From positions 62,001-126,000 of the forward strand of contig NZ_SWMU01000002.1 in NCBI RefSeq assembly GCF_006120725.1: a stretch of DNA of 64,000 bases. Reading direction: 5' to 3'. The DNA comes from Mesohalobacter halotolerans. Lineage in GTDB: Bacteria; Bacteroidota; Bacteroidia; Flavobacteriales; Flavobacteriaceae. Position numbers and translations under genes: made by a program. How positions within the stretch are numbered: the stretch's first letter is position 1; every line of letters starts with the position of its first letter. Of the stretch, positions 43,420-53,448 are shown one piece after another. The notes below the pieces were generated by a model. It saw nothing but the letters and a program-made list of their open reading frames with translations. It searched no databases and had not been told where the DNA came from.

Positions 43420-44949
43420 ATGCAAAAAAATATACTCATTTTAGATTTTGGTTCGCAATACACACAGTTGATTGCCAGACGTGTAAGAGAACTCAATATT
43501 TACTGCGAAATTAAACCTTACAACAAAATTCCAGAGGATTTATCAGAGTTTAAGGCCGTCATACTTTCCGGAAGCCCTTTTTCTGTGCGACATGAAGATG
43601 CTCCAACCCCTGATTTAAGTCAAATTAAAGGGAAATTACCGCTTTTAGGCATATGTTATGGTGCGCAACATCTCATTCAAAAGCAGGGTGGAAGCGTAGA
43701 AGCTTCTAATACAAGAGAATTTGGCAGAGCACATTTGCAAGATATAAAAAGGGACAATCCATTATTTGATGGAATACATAGTGGTTCTCAAGTTTGGATG
43801 TCTCATAGCGATTCTATTAAATCCTTACCTGATAATGTTCACCGTATAGCTTCAACCGAAGATGTTGAAATGGCTGCTTTTCAATTTGATAATGAACAGA
43901 CTTACGGTATCCAATTCCATCCTGAAGTTTACCACACCACTGACGGTTTAGCTTTATTAGAAAACTTTTTAGTCAAAATAGCTCAAGTGCCTCAAGACTG
44001 GACACCAGCCAAATTTGTCGACATGACTGTGGCTGATCTTAAAAAAACTGTTGGAAATCAAAAAGTGGTTTTAGGACTAAGTGGCGGCGTAGATTCCAGT
44101 GTGGCAGCAGTATTACTCCATAAAGCCATAGGTAAAAATTTATATTGCATTTTCGTCAATAATGGATTGCTGAGAAAATTTGAATTTGAAGATGTTTTAG
44201 AGCAATATAAAGATATGGGCCTTAACGTTAAAGGTGTAGATGCAGCGGAACGTTTTTTAACAGCTCTGAAAGATATCAAAGATCCGGAAGAAAAGCGAAA
44301 ACGTATTGGCAACGCATTTATTGAAGTATTTGATGACGAAGCTCACCAAATCAAAGATGTCACCTATCTTGCTCAGGGAACAATCTATCCGGATGTCATT
44401 GAATCGGTATCTGTGAATGGCCCATCAGTAACCATTAAATCTCATCATAATGTTGGTGGTTTACCTGAATATATGAAACTCAAAGTTGTCGAACCTCTTA
44501 AAATGCTATTCAAAGATGAAGTAAGACGCGTTGGCAGTGAGCTGGGTATATCGCCGCTACTATTGGGTAGACATCCGTTTCCCGGACCAGGTTTAGCTAT
44601 AAGAATTTTAGATGATATAACACCAGAAAAAGTCAGCATATTACAAGAGGTAGATTATATTTTTATCAAAGCGCTTCGCGATTGGGACTTGTACGACAAA
44701 GTATGGCAAGCTGGTGCGATGCTTTTGCCGGTACATTCGGTCGGTGTAATGGGCGATGAACGTACTTATGAAAAAGTTGTAGCTTTACGTGCAGTTGAAT
44801 CTACAGACGGCATGACTGCAGATTGGGTAGATTTGCCCTATAAATTTTTGCAAAATGTATCAAATAAAATTATTAATCAAGTCAAAGGCGTTAATCGTGT
44901 AGTTTACGATATCAGCTCAAAGCCTCCATCAACTATAGAATGGGAATAA
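43420..44949 (+). CDS. guaA: GMP synthase (glutamine-hydrolysing)
   Basis: GuaA converts XMP to GMP. The ATG at 43420 ([20 protein letters not shown]) is the conserved start, giving 509 residues. The N-terminal glutaminase domain has [17 protein letters not shown] (catalytic Cys) and [10 protein letters not shown]. The ATP-pyrophosphatase domain has [18 protein letters not shown]. The C-terminal dimerisation domain has [15 protein letters not shown] and ends [15 protein letters not shown] LysM gene starts two bases after the stop. Confidence 0.97.
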   Translation: MQKNILILDFGSQYTQLIARRVRELNIYCEIKPYNKIPEDLSEFKAVILSGSPFSVRHEDAPTPDLSQIKGKLPLLGICYGAQHLIQKQGGSVEASNTREFGRAHLQDIKRDNPLFDGIHSGSQVWMSHSDSIKSLPDNVHRIASTEDVEMAAFQFDNEQTYGIQFHPEVYHTTDGLALLENFLVKIAQVPQDWTPAKFVDMTVADLKKTVGNQKVVLGLSGGVDSSVAAVLLHKAIGKNLYCIFVNNGLLRKFEFEDVLEQYKDMGLNVKGVDAAERFLTALKDIKDPEEKRKRIGNAFIEVFDDEAHQIKDVTYLAQGTIYPDVIESVSVNGPSVTIKSHHNVGGLPEYMKLKVVEPLKMLFKDEVRRVGSELGISPLLLGRHPFPGPGLAIRILDDITPEKVSILQEVDYIFIKALRDWDLYDKVWQAGAMLLPVHSVGVMGDERTYEKVVALRAVESTDGMTADWVDLPYKFLQNVSNKIINQVKGVNRVVYDISSKPPSTIEWE

Positions 44950-44951
44950 GT

Positions 44952-46892
44952 ATGAAAATTAAAGATTTTGTTATTTTATTCATTCTCGTAGCTAGCCTCA
45001 CTTCGATGCAGGCTCAAAACTACGTGGTATACAATACCAAACCAAATGATACACCGCAAAGTATAGCCCAAACCAATAACATACCTTTAGATCTTTTGTA
45101 TCGCTATAACCCAGATTTAAAAAGGTCTAAAACTATCAATCAGCAAAAAATAGTTATTCCAAAATCTGAATCCAAAAACTTTGGATTTTTGCGATACAGA
45201 GTAAAGAATCAGGAGACTTTATATAGCATTTCAAAAAGTTTTAATTTGAGTATAGCTGACATCAAAGCCTTTAACCCAAAACTTTATGATAGAGAACTTA
45301 AAGCTGGAGAAGTTTTAAAACTCCCGGCATATAAATTGCCAGAGGAATATCAAAACATTGACTTTAACCAAAGTATTAAAAACTCAAATTTCACTGCTTT
45401 TAAGCATATTGTTCTGCCAGGTGAAAATAAAGCTGATATCGCCTCAAAATACGGGATGAATCTTCAAACTTTTGATAGTTTAAATCAAAACATCATCAAT
45501 GTTCAAAGTGGACAACTCGTAAAAGTTATTCCAAAACTTTACAGTACCGAAGCGTCCAAATATGACATTGAGGATTTAGACATGGATTTGCAGTACTACA
45601 AGGTGCCTAAACGGCAAACACTTTTCAGTTTAACCAAAGAATTTGAAGTCAGTGAAGAGATTATTTACAAGTTAAATCCTATTGTAAGAAGAGAAGGGCT
45701 TAAAGCAGGTATGATTATCAAACTTCCACAAAAACTTGAAATCCTCAGTGATCAAGCCCAGATTGTAAATTTGGAAAATTACATTCAAAATTTTAATGAA
45801 AAAAAACTCGCCCTGTTTTTACCTTTTTCTCTCAACCGGTTTGATATTGATAGTATTAGTGAAAAGAATGTGTTAATGAGAGACCAATACTTGAATGTTT
45901 CTCTCGATATGTATCAAGGCGTTAAAATGGCTATAAATCAAGCTAAATCAAAAAGCATATATACTGACCTCGTTGTATTTGATACTAAACGCGACCCAAG
46001 AGTGGTCGATTCTATTTTGACTGATTACAATTTAGAAAATACAGATGCGATTATTGGTCCTGTACTCAATAAAAATGTCGACCAACTAAGCCGTTCATTA
46101 AACGCCAAAAATATTCCTATTTTCTTGCCCTTTACAAAATCAGAACATAGTCAAACTACAATCATTAATACCATACCTGATCAGAGTTTAAAAACAGAAA
46201 CTTTAATTACCTTAATCGATAGTACAAGACAAAATCAAAATTTAATTTTCATTACTGATAGTATAACACAAAATGCTTACGATAAGTATAAATACACATT
46301 TCCCAAAGCAACATTTTTTCAGCCGGAAAAGACTTATATTGAACCTGAAGAACTCAAAAATTTGCTCAAGCCAGATCAAGAAAATTGGGTTATTTTAGAA
46401 ACAACCCATAAAGGCGTAACCGAAAGTGTTGTAAATTCTGCCTATAAATACAACAAAAGCTTCATTGAAGAGGAAACGGGTAAAAAGAGTAATTACGACA
46501 TTAAATTATTTACTTCAGACCGCAATCAAGCCTTCAGAGAATTTTTAAATAATGAAGCCTTATGTCAACTCAGATTTACCTATATCAGTGCATCAAAGTA
46601 TGATATTTTAGAATCAAATACCATCATTGAAAAGTATAAATCGAAGTATGGACATACACCTAGCCGATATGTTTTAAGAGCGTTTGACCTTACGTATGAT
46701 ATTTTATTAAGATTGGCTTATGAAGGTAATTTGAAAAACGAGAAAGGTCTAAATCCATATACAGAATATAATGAAAACCGTTTTGCTTATTCAAAATCTT
46801 TTATGAGTGATGTTTATCAAAATACTGCATTATATATCATTCAATATTTACCAGATTTTGAAATCGAAATTTTAAATGAAAACAAGCTTTGA
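44952..46892 (+). CDS. Exported protein with LysM repeats and a periplasmic-binding-like domain
   Basis: The ATG at 44952 gives 646 residues with a signal peptide ending SLTSMQAQ. Four LysM-like units (about 20-75, 75-130, 145-200 and 210-265) show patterns such as YRVKNQETLYSISKSFNLSI and ending LKLPAY. The C-terminal 370 residues resemble the type I periplasmic-binding fold of amino-acid ABC systems (LALFLPFSLNRFD, AIIGPVLNKNVDQLS, IFLPFTKSE). It probably binds peptidoglycan and an unknown ligand in the periplasm. It overlaps the following pseudogene by one base (TGATG). Confidence 0.88.
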   Translation: MKIKDFVILFILVASLTSMQAQNYVVYNTKPNDTPQSIAQTNNIPLDLLYRYNPDLKRSKTINQQKIVIPKSESKNFGFLRYRVKNQETLYSISKSFNLSIADIKAFNPKLYDRELKAGEVLKLPAYKLPEEYQNIDFNQSIKNSNFTAFKHIVLPGENKADIASKYGMNLQTFDSLNQNIINVQSGQLVKVIPKLYSTEASKYDIEDLDMDLQYYKVPKRQTLFSLTKEFEVSEEIIYKLNPIVRREGLKAGMIIKLPQKLEILSDQAQIVNLENYIQNFNEKKLALFLPFSLNRFDIDSISEKNVLMRDQYLNVSLDMYQGVKMAINQAKSKSIYTDLVVFDTKRDPRVVDSILTDYNLENTDAIIGPVLNKNVDQLSRSLNAKNIPIFLPFTKSEHSQTTIINTIPDQSLKTETLITLIDSTRQNQNLIFITDSITQNAYDKYKYTFPKATFFQPEKTYIEPEELKNLLKPDQENWVILETTHKGVTESVVNSAYKYNKSFIEEETGKKSNYDIKLFTSDRNQAFREFLNNEALCQLRFTYISASKYDILESNTIIEKYKSKYGHTPSRYVLRAFDLTYDILLRLAYEGNLKNEKGLNPYTEYNENRFAYSKSFMSDVYQNTALYIIQYLPDFEIEILNENKL

Positions 46893-47431
46893 TGTATCAT
46901 GTCTTTACAAAGATAGCCATGATTTGTATATTTTTATGGTGTTTCATGATAAGTTCTAGGCTTTATGCTCAAGAAGAAATCGTATGGTCAAAACGAAATA
47001 CTATAGAATGGAAAGACTTTAAAGCCCAACCTCAAATGCAATCACCTCAAGCAGCTTCTATTAATACAGGAATACAATATTCATGGAAAACAGAATTTAT
47101 TAACGGCAAACAAGTGCTGAATTATAAGGTTTATGCTTATATGAAACCCACCAAATCCTGGGTTAAACCCTCTGAAAAATCTGATTATTTGTTAGAACAC
47201 GAATAATTACACTTTGATATTACTGAGTACCATGCCCGAAAATTAAAACAAGCTTTTGATACTTATGAACTGAAACCTTCAATTAAAAAAGATTTAAAAA
47301 CGATATATCGTCAGATTGTTAAAAAACGGCTTAGCATACAAAATCAATATGACGAAGAAACACAACACATTTAAAATCGGGTTGCTAAAGAGCGGTGGCA
47401 AAACAAAGTAAGAGAATTATTAAAGAAATAA
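46892..47431 (+). pseudogene. DUF922-like putative zinc-protease protein with two in-frame TAA codons
   Basis: The frame from the ATG at 46892 encodes a signal peptide (IFLWCFMISSRLYAQ) and a domain ending SDYLLEHE, then TAA at 47204-47206. The same frame continues at once with LHFDITEYHARKLKQAF to a second TAA at 47372-47374 and then NRVAKERWQNKVRELLKK to a final TAA at 47431. A single base change (CAA to TAA) in each case would restore one 179-residue protein. It would contain an HEQLHFD motif, like the HExxH zinc site of DUF922 proteins. No frameshift is needed. The first 104 residues could still be made, without the motif's second half. Confidence 0.8.
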
Positions 47432-47442
47432 ACTTAAAATTA

Positions 47443-48396
47443 CTATTCTTGACAGATGTTTGCTTTAGCTTCGCCGTATTCTTTTATCATCTGTTCTACA
47501 ATGGTTTGAGCTGGTAATAATTCATCAATAAGCCCAGAAATTTGACCAATTTCAAGTTCTCCTTCATCTAAATTTCCTTCAAACATCCCTTTTTTTGCTC
47601 TTGCTCGTCCAAGTAATTTTTTCAGGTCTTCTTTGCTGGGCGATTGTTGGTATAAACTTTGAATATCCTGATAAAATTTGTTCTTTATCATTCGAACTGG
47701 AGCCAACTCTTTAAGGGTTAATTGGGTTTCACCTTCCTTTATTTCCAAGACTTTATGTTTAAAATTGATATGTGAAGAGGCTTCGTGACTTGCTACAAAT
47801 CGCGTTCCGACTTGCACGGCATCAGCTCCTAAAATCATGGCAGCTAACATGGCTTGACCGTTGCCAACACCACCAGCCGCAATGAGTGGAATATCAATCG
47901 CTTTGTTTACCATAGGAATTAAAGTGAACGTCGTTGTTTCTTCACGACCATTATGACCGCCGGCCTCAAATCCTTCTGCAACGACCGCATCAACACCAGC
48001 TTGTTGTGCTTTTAAAGCAAATTTTACACTACTCACTACATGGACTACTTTTATGCCTTTTGACTTTAAATAAGGCGTGTAAGTTTTTGGGTTGCCTGCT
48101 GAGGTAAATACAATTTTGACTTTATTGTCAACAATAATTTGCATGATTTTGTCAATTTTAGGATACAGCATTGGGACATTTACCCCAAAGGGTTTATCAG
48201 TAGCTGTTTGACATTTTTTGATGTGTTCTTCCAAAACTTCTGGGTACATAGATCCTGCGCCAATAATGCCTAAACCGCCGGCGTTGCTGACAGTAGAAGC
48301 AAGTTTCCAGCCACTAGCCCAAATCATTCCAGCTTGAATCAATGGATATTTGATGTCAAATAGTTTTGTGATTGTGTTGTTGTCAAACATTTTCAA
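47443..48396 (-). CDS. NAD(P)H-dependent flavin oxidoreductase (nitronate monooxygenase family)
   Basis: The 317-residue FMN enzyme has a TIM-barrel layout with FDIKYPLIQAGMIWASGWKL, VSNAGGLGIIGAGSM, VVAEGFEAGGHNGRE (catalytic His region), PLIAAGGVGNGQAM and GADAVQVGTRFVASHEA. This is the nitronate monooxygenase/2-nitropropane dioxygenase family, which also includes enoyl reductase FabK-like members, so the substrate is uncertain. It lies 17 bases after mnmA and is likely co-transcribed. Confidence 0.9.
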   Translation of the reverse strand: MKMFDNNTITKLFDIKYPLIQAGMIWASGWKLASTVSNAGGLGIIGAGSMYPEVLEEHIKKCQTATDKPFGVNVPMLYPKIDKIMQIIVDNKVKIVFTSAGNPKTYTPYLKSKGIKVVHVVSSVKFALKAQQAGVDAVVAEGFEAGGHNGREETTTFTLIPMVNKAIDIPLIAAGGVGNGQAMLAAMILGADAVQVGTRFVASHEASSHINFKHKVLEIKEGETQLTLKELAPVRMIKNKFYQDIQSLYQQSPSKEDLKKLLGRARAKKGMFEGNLDEGELEIGQISGLIDELLPAQTIVEQMIKEYGEAKANICQE

Positions 48397-48413
48397 ATCA
48401 ATACATTTTAAAT

Positions 48414-49583
48414 TTAATTTATAACACCCGAACCTATGAGTTCGTCGTTATTGTACCAGGCTACAAATTGTCCTTCTGCGATTGCAGTTTGTGGATTTTC
48501 AAAAATAACATACAATGCATTTTCTTTTTGATATAATGTTGCATTTTCTAATGGCTGGCGGTATCGAATTCGGGCTAGATAATTTTGCTGTTCACCAATA
48601 TTGAGCTTTAAGTCTTCTCTTAACCAATGAATTTCATGATTCAAGACCTTAAGACCATTGCGGTATAAGCCAGGATGCGATTTGCCTTGACCTACGTAGA
48701 TAATATTGTTTTTAACATCAGTTTCGACTACAAAAAGAGGTTCTGGTGTACCACCAATGTTTAAGCCCTTACGTTGGCCTTTGGTAAAAAAATGGGCACC
48801 AGGATGTTCACCAACTACTTTACCGTATGATGCTTGGTATAGGTGTTTTTGAGATTGACTTTCAATATCTTTTGAGATCTTTTGCTTGTATATTTCATGG
48901 TTTGCATCAATTTCTACGACTTGACCTGTTTTAGGTTTAAGTTGTTGCTGTAGAAATTCGGGTAATTTTACCTTACCTACAAAGCACAGGCCTTGAGAGT
49001 CTCTTTTGTCTGCTGTGATTAAGCCTTGTTCAGCAGCGATTTGCCTTACCTCAGATTTTTGAAGTTCACCAACAGGGAACAAAATTTTTGACAACTGTTC
49101 TTGGTTAATTTGACACAAAAAATAAGATTGATCTTTGTTTTGGTCTAAACCTGATAATAAGTGGTAAGTTTTTTGACCATTATCTTCAGTTATATTTTTT
49201 CTACAATAATGACCTGTAGCGACATAATCTGCACCAAGAGACTCCGCAATTTTTAAAAACACATCAAATTTTATTTCACGATTACATAATACATCAGGGT
49301 TGGGTGTTCGTCCATTTTGATATTCTTTAAACATGTAGTCCACAATGCGAGACTTGTATTCTTCGCTTAAGTCTATAGTTTGAAAAGGGATACCAAGTTT
49401 TTCGGCAACCATCATAGCATCATTACTATCGTCTAGCCATGGGCATTCTTCACTTATCGTAACAGAATCGTCGTGCCAGTTTTTCATAAACAAACCTATG
49501 ACGTCATAACCTTGTTTTTGACACAGATAAGCTGCAACACTAGAGTCTACACCTCCACTTAAACCTACTACAACACGCTTCAT
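48414..49583 (-). CDS. mnmA: tRNA-specific 2-thiouridylase
   Basis: MnmA thiolates the wobble uridine of tRNA-Lys, Glu and Gln. The 389-residue protein has the PP-loop [18 protein letters not shown], the first catalytic Cys in [14 protein letters not shown] and the second in [14 protein letters not shown], with [14 protein letters not shown] and a C-terminal RYRQPLENA barrel. The length is normal. A TATTTTTG promoter element lies 15 bases upstream. Confidence 0.96.
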   Translation of the reverse strand: MKRVVVGLSGGVDSSVAAYLCQKQGYDVIGLFMKNWHDDSVTISEECPWLDDSNDAMMVAEKLGIPFQTIDLSEEYKSRIVDYMFKEYQNGRTPNPDVLCNREIKFDVFLKIAESLGADYVATGHYCRKNITEDNGQKTYHLLSGLDQNKDQSYFLCQINQEQLSKILFPVGELQKSEVRQIAAEQGLITADKRDSQGLCFVGKVKLPEFLQQQLKPKTGQVVEIDANHEIYKQKISKDIESQSQKHLYQASYGKVVGEHPGAHFFTKGQRKGLNIGGTPEPLFVVETDVKNNIIYVGQGKSHPGLYRNGLKVLNHEIHWLREDLKLNIGEQQNYLARIRYRQPLENATLYQKENALYVIFENPQTAIAEGQFVAWYNNDELIGSGVIN

Positions 49584-49598
49584 TAACTAATTTTTTTT

Positions 49599-49606
49599 CA
49601 AAAATA
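49599..49606 (-). promoter_or_regulatory. Promoter -7 element for mnmA
   Basis: Reading leftward, TATTTTTG at 49599-49606 matches TAnnTTTG, 15 bases before the ATG. No good TTTG partner was seen. Confidence 0.5.
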
Positions 49607-49645
49607 CTAAAGCTAAATTGAACGGCTTCTGCTATAAAGGTTTTC

Positions 49646-50091
49646 TTAGGGTTTTACTGTCAATTTATGTTCATTAAAATATTGCTTTAAGACTTTTATT
49701 TCATCAGAATTTTTTTTGAAATTCAAAAGTCTCACTTTAGCATTTTTGAGTATTATATAACGAAATTTCATACCTATAATACTTTTTTCTTTATAATAAG
49801 ATATTTCATACCTATAATACTTTTTTCTTTATAATAAGATATTTCATCATGCTTTAAAACTTTTAAACTACTATCGTAAAATAGGTAATATAATAGTGCG
49901 GCTATAAAAAATACAAATATGAATATAAATATATATAATAAAGGATTGTATAATTGTCCCCAATAATTAAAGAGCTGAAATATCGCGTTTATCAATTGCA
50001 AAATAATAAAAACTACCCAAAAGTATTTTAAAGTTTTTGCGTTGTCATCAATAAACAGTGTTTTGATATGTGGTTTGAATTTAATCTTCAA
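49646..50091 (-). pseudogene. Small membrane protein frameshifted by a 38-bp tandem duplication
   Basis: From the ATG at 50091 the frame gives a two-segment membrane protein (VVFIILQLINAIFQLF and LLYIFIFIFVFFIAALLYYLF). After SYYKEKSIIGM it enters a second copy of the same DNA and stops at 49774. If one 38-base copy is removed, the frame continues FRYIILKNAKVRLLNFKKNS to TVKP and TAA at 49646, a 135-residue protein. The duplication therefore replaces the last 44 residues with 11 unrelated ones. The family was not recognised; the layout suggests a PH-like tail after two membrane spans. It is 20 bases after the DCC gene. Confidence 0.82.
49770..49845. repeat. Perfect 38-bp tandem duplication inside a coding region
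   Basis: The block 49770-49807 is identical to 49808-49845. A further short partial match (AATTTC before copy one, against TATTTC) flanks it. Perfect identity and a length not divisible by three point to a recent event that broke the frame. It could revert by slippage or recombination. Confidence 0.96.
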
Positions 50092-50111
50092 TTTTGGCTT
50101 TTTAAACTAAC

Positions 50112-50540
50112 TTAAACCTCTAAAAATTTACTCTGTTCTTCTGGCGATGGCATAGGGCAGGCTTCTTTTTTACCAAACCATTTATAGCGGTTTTTGGCGA
50201 TGAGGTCATAAAAAAAGTCTCTCAAGCCACGAGGTAAAAATAAAAAAATAGATAAAACAGGATACAAGCCAGACATGTTTTTGGCAATCTCTAATGCAGC
50301 GTCAGATTTTATGTAATAGGCCTCTCCCGGTTGGATGAGTATAATAGAATCGACTTCATCTGTATTAATATCGCGTTCTTGAGTGAGCTTTTGTCCTAAT
50401 TCAGATTGTAATGAAGCGTATCTGTAAAGGTCTTTTTTGTCTCGCTTCATTATAAAACGCACAGAGTCATTGCAAAAATTACATACACCATCAAACAGTA
50501 GAATATGTTTTCCTTTAGGAAGTTCAGATTCTGTTCTCAT
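50112..50540 (-). CDS. DCC family thiol-disulfide oxidoreductase-like protein (DUF393)
   Basis: The 142-residue protein has the DUF393 signature HILLFDGVCNFCNDSVRFIMKRD, with the DxxCxxC-type thioredoxin-like motif. It also has DSIILIQPGEAYYIKSDAAL and a basic, hydrophobic FLPRGLRDFFYDLIAKNRYKW. The presumed role is a redox or disulfide reaction; the substrate is unknown. Its start overlaps the mutS2 stop by four bases, so the two are co-translated. Confidence 0.9.
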   Translation of the reverse strand: MRTESELPKGKHILLFDGVCNFCNDSVRFIMKRDKKDLYRYASLQSELGQKLTQERDINTDEVDSIILIQPGEAYYIKSDAALEIAKNMSGLYPVLSIFLFLPRGLRDFFYDLIAKNRYKWFGKKEACPMPSPEEQSKFLEV

Positions 50541-52705
50541 TTTGCAGATTTTACTAATTCTAACATTTCTGGTTGTACAGAGGTTGTAAATGCACCATAG
50601 TTGACGATAGCTTTCTGTTTTTCAAAACGATCTATTGTCCCAACCGCTTTGCCATCCTGAAGTCTTACGCTATCTCCTTCGTGAAGCTTAGGTTTGGGCT
50701 TAGGTGGTCTTTTGGCTTCCTCTTTTGCCGCTTTCTTTTTCTTCTCTCGTATCTTGTCAATACGGTTGTGCATTTCTTTTTCTGTTTTAGCTTTTTGTCT
50801 CTTTTGCTTTACACGCTCTTTTTTATTAAGTTTTGTACGTTTTGTATTTTCTTTTTCAATAACACTTAAAAATTCGGCGATTAATTTCTTTTTGTTTTTG
50901 TGATTGAAGTAACGTTCGCCCATATTATTAAGCTTTTGTCCCAGTGAGATTAACTTTTGGTTACTATCGTAGAGGGTTTGAAAGCTTTCAAGTTTTTTTT
51001 GTAGTTTTTCATTTATTGTATCTAAACGTTTTTGTTCTTGATCGGCTTGAGTAGTCTTTGTAGACAGTTCTTTTTTAGTTTTGGTAAGATTTCGTCTTTC
51101 TTGTTGAAGTTTTGCTATACTCTTATCAAACCTTAGTTTTCCACGTTCTACTTTTTTCTTAGAGCGATTAATCAAACTGAAAGGGATTCCGTTTTTTTGC
51201 GCCACTTCAAAAGTAAATGAACTTCCAGCTTCTCCTGTTTTAAGCTTAAAAATTGGTTTTAAATTATTGCTGTCAAACATCATATTGGCATTGCTAATGC
51301 CTTTTGTTTCTGTCGCCATTTTTTTTAGGTTCGCATAATGTGTTGTGATAATACCAAAAGCTCCTTTTTCATAAAAAACCTCCAAAAAAGTTTCGGCTAG
51401 AGCTCCACCAAGCTCGGGGTCAGTACCAGTACCAAACTCATCAATAAGGAAAAGTGTTTGGTCATCACATTTTTTGAGAAAATTGCGCATATTTTTTAAG
51501 CGGTAGCTATAGGTGCTCAGATGATTTTCAATGCTTTGGTTATCTCCAATATCAGTCAGAATATTGTCAAAAAAACAAACTTGGCTGTACTCGTGTACAG
51601 GAATTAGAATACCACTTTGTAGCATGAGTTGTAAAAGCCCTACTGTTTTAAGTGTAATACTTTTTCCTCCTGCATTTGGGCCAGAAATAACAATAATTTG
51701 TTGGTCTTTATTGAGACTAATATCCTGAGGGTAAGTTTTTTCACCTATTTTACGGTTTGTAGCTAATAATAAAGGATGGTATGCATTTTTTAAAGTGAAC
51801 CTTTTATCAGCTGTAATTTCTGGTAAAATACCATTAATTTCATCTGCATAGCGTTTTTTAGCATAAATTAAATCTAAATCGCTAAGCGTTTTGGTATAGT
51901 TTACAAGCAATTTGTAATAAGGCCTGATATCTTCTGTAAGTTGTTGTAAAATTTTATTTTTTTCTTGAGTTTCATCTGCCAATAAATTCAAGAGATTTCT
52001 GGTATGCGTATCAGTTGAATCAGGCTGAATATAAACTATACTTCCCGTTTTAGATTGCCCAAGGACTTTGCCTTTAACTTTTCTTCTGTACATGGCTTTT
52101 ACAGCGAGCGTGCGAATATTTTCCGTAAGACTTTCTTTGATGTCGGCGAGATAACCCATAGATTGATATTGCCCCAGGGCTTTACTAAAACTTGATCCTA
52201 TTCTGCTCCTTGTTACCTGGATTTCTTGACGTATCACGGCTAGGTTTTCACTGGCATCATCTTTGACTTCACCAAATTTGTTTATAATGTTTTCAATTGA
52301 TATTATAATGTCTGGAGTAAAATATAATTTAGAAAACTTATTGTGCAAGTTGGGGTAGAGGTGGTTGTTTTGCCTAAAGAACTTTATGAGCTCATTGGCC
52401 GTTTCAGAAATATCTTTAAATTTTACAAATGAGATTTCTTCCAAAATACTTCCTTCTATAGACAATCTTTTGAGGTCTGAAGATATATCATCAAAACCGT
52501 GTCTAGGGATTGGTTTATCTTCCAAATCAGAAGATTTGTATTCACCAACTTGCTTTAATTCTGTAATGGCTTTATGACGAGAATTAAAGGGCTTGATTTT
52601 TAAAGCTTTGTCTTGCCCTAAAGTAGTCACGCAATACTCCTTTATATGAAGGCATACTTCTTTAAATTCTAGATCAGACAAGGTTTTTGAAGATATACGC
52701 GACAT
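50537..52705 (-). CDS. mutS2: MutS2-type DNA-binding ATPase lacking a Smr domain
   Basis: The ATG at 52705 (SRISSKTLSDLEFKEVCLHI) is the conserved start, giving 722 residues. The ATPase core has VISGPNAGGKSITLKTVG (Walker A), FLIDEFGTGTDPELGGALAE (Walker B) and TTHYANLKKMA. A long charged coiled-coil (about 515-670) follows. The C-terminus is a KOW-like barrel (GDSVRLQDGKAVGTIDRF) and ends there. The Smr nuclease domain found at the end of Bacillus-type MutS2 is absent. Roles in recombination control or ribosome rescue are known for MutS2; which applies here is open. It is divergent from ung. Confidence 0.92.
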   Translation of the reverse strand: MSRISSKTLSDLEFKEVCLHIKEYCVTTLGQDKALKIKPFNSRHKAITELKQVGEYKSSDLEDKPIPRHGFDDISSDLKRLSIEGSILEEISFVKFKDISETANELIKFFRQNNHLYPNLHNKFSKLYFTPDIIISIENIINKFGEVKDDASENLAVIRQEIQVTRSRIGSSFSKALGQYQSMGYLADIKESLTENIRTLAVKAMYRRKVKGKVLGQSKTGSIVYIQPDSTDTHTRNLLNLLADETQEKNKILQQLTEDIRPYYKLLVNYTKTLSDLDLIYAKKRYADEINGILPEITADKRFTLKNAYHPLLLATNRKIGEKTYPQDISLNKDQQIIVISGPNAGGKSITLKTVGLLQLMLQSGILIPVHEYSQVCFFDNILTDIGDNQSIENHLSTYSYRLKNMRNFLKKCDDQTLFLIDEFGTGTDPELGGALAETFLEVFYEKGAFGIITTHYANLKKMATETKGISNANMMFDSNNLKPIFKLKTGEAGSSFTFEVAQKNGIPFSLINRSKKKVERGKLRFDKSIAKLQQERRNLTKTKKELSTKTTQADQEQKRLDTINEKLQKKLESFQTLYDSNQKLISLGQKLNNMGERYFNHKNKKKLIAEFLSVIEKENTKRTKLNKKERVKQKRQKAKTEKEMHNRIDKIREKKKKAAKEEAKRPPKPKPKLHEGDSVRLQDGKAVGTIDRFEKQKAIVNYGAFTTSVQPEMLELVKSAK

Positions 52706-52747
52706 ATGTAACAATTGCTTATTAATTTTACAAAAATACACATAAAC

Positions 52748-53413
52748 ATGAAGGTTAATATTCAAACCCATTGGAAAAATATCTTAAAAGATGAATTTAA
52801 AAAACCCTATTTTTTAGATTTAGTCGATTTTGTAAAAGATGAATATCAACAATATAGATGTTATCCTAAAGGAAGCGATATATTTAAAGCCTTTGAATTA
52901 AGCCCTTTTCCTAAAGTTAAAGCGGTTATTATAGGACAAGATCCTTATCACGGTCATGGTCAAGCTCACGGACTTTGCTTTTCTGTTCAAGACGGTATTC
53001 CAAAACCACCTTCTTTAGAAAATATTTTTAAGGCTTTGCATCAAGATACGGGAAAACCAATACCGCAAAGCGGTGATCTATCTTCATGGGCAAAACAAGG
53101 TGTTTTATTGCTCAATGCGACATTAACTGTACGTGCCCATGAGGCGGGAAGTCATCAAGGCAAAGGTTGGGAAACCTTTACGAATGCCGTAATAACGGCT
53201 TTATCAGAGCATAGAGAAAACCTGGTATTTATGTTATGGGGTGGTTTTGCTAAACGCAAGTCGACTTTGATTGATAAACAAAAACACTTGGTATTAACAT
53301 CTGGGCATCCTTCACCGTTAAGCGCAAATCGCGGATACTGGTTTGGCCATAAACACTTTAGTGAAGCCAATACTTATCTGTTAAAACATGGGAAAACCCT
53401 CATAGACTGGTAG
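52748..53413 (+). CDS. ung: Uracil-DNA glycosylase
   Basis: Ung removes uracil from DNA in base-excision repair. The ATG at 52748 (KVNIQTHWKNILKDEFKKPY) fits the family start, giving 221 residues. Motifs are VIIGQDPYHGHGQAHGLCFS (catalytic Asp), LLLNATLTVRAHEAGSH and SGHPSPLSANRGYW (catalytic His). The length is normal. It is divergent from mutS2 with a 42-base gap, so the two repair genes share a promoter region. Confidence 0.97.
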   Translation: MKVNIQTHWKNILKDEFKKPYFLDLVDFVKDEYQQYRCYPKGSDIFKAFELSPFPKVKAVIIGQDPYHGHGQAHGLCFSVQDGIPKPPSLENIFKALHQDTGKPIPQSGDLSSWAKQGVLLLNATLTVRAHEAGSHQGKGWETFTNAVITALSEHRENLVFMLWGGFAKRKSTLIDKQKHLVLTSGHPSPLSANRGYWFGHKHFSEANTYLLKHGKTLIDW

Positions 53414-53448
53414 TCATCACAAAAATGAATTTTTGAAGTAAACCAAGA

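Noticed and set aside
46892-47431. Reassignment of TAA to glutamine or programmed readthrough
   Set aside because: TAA ends most genes in the window at expected family lengths, so recoding is very unlikely; nonsense mutation is simpler.
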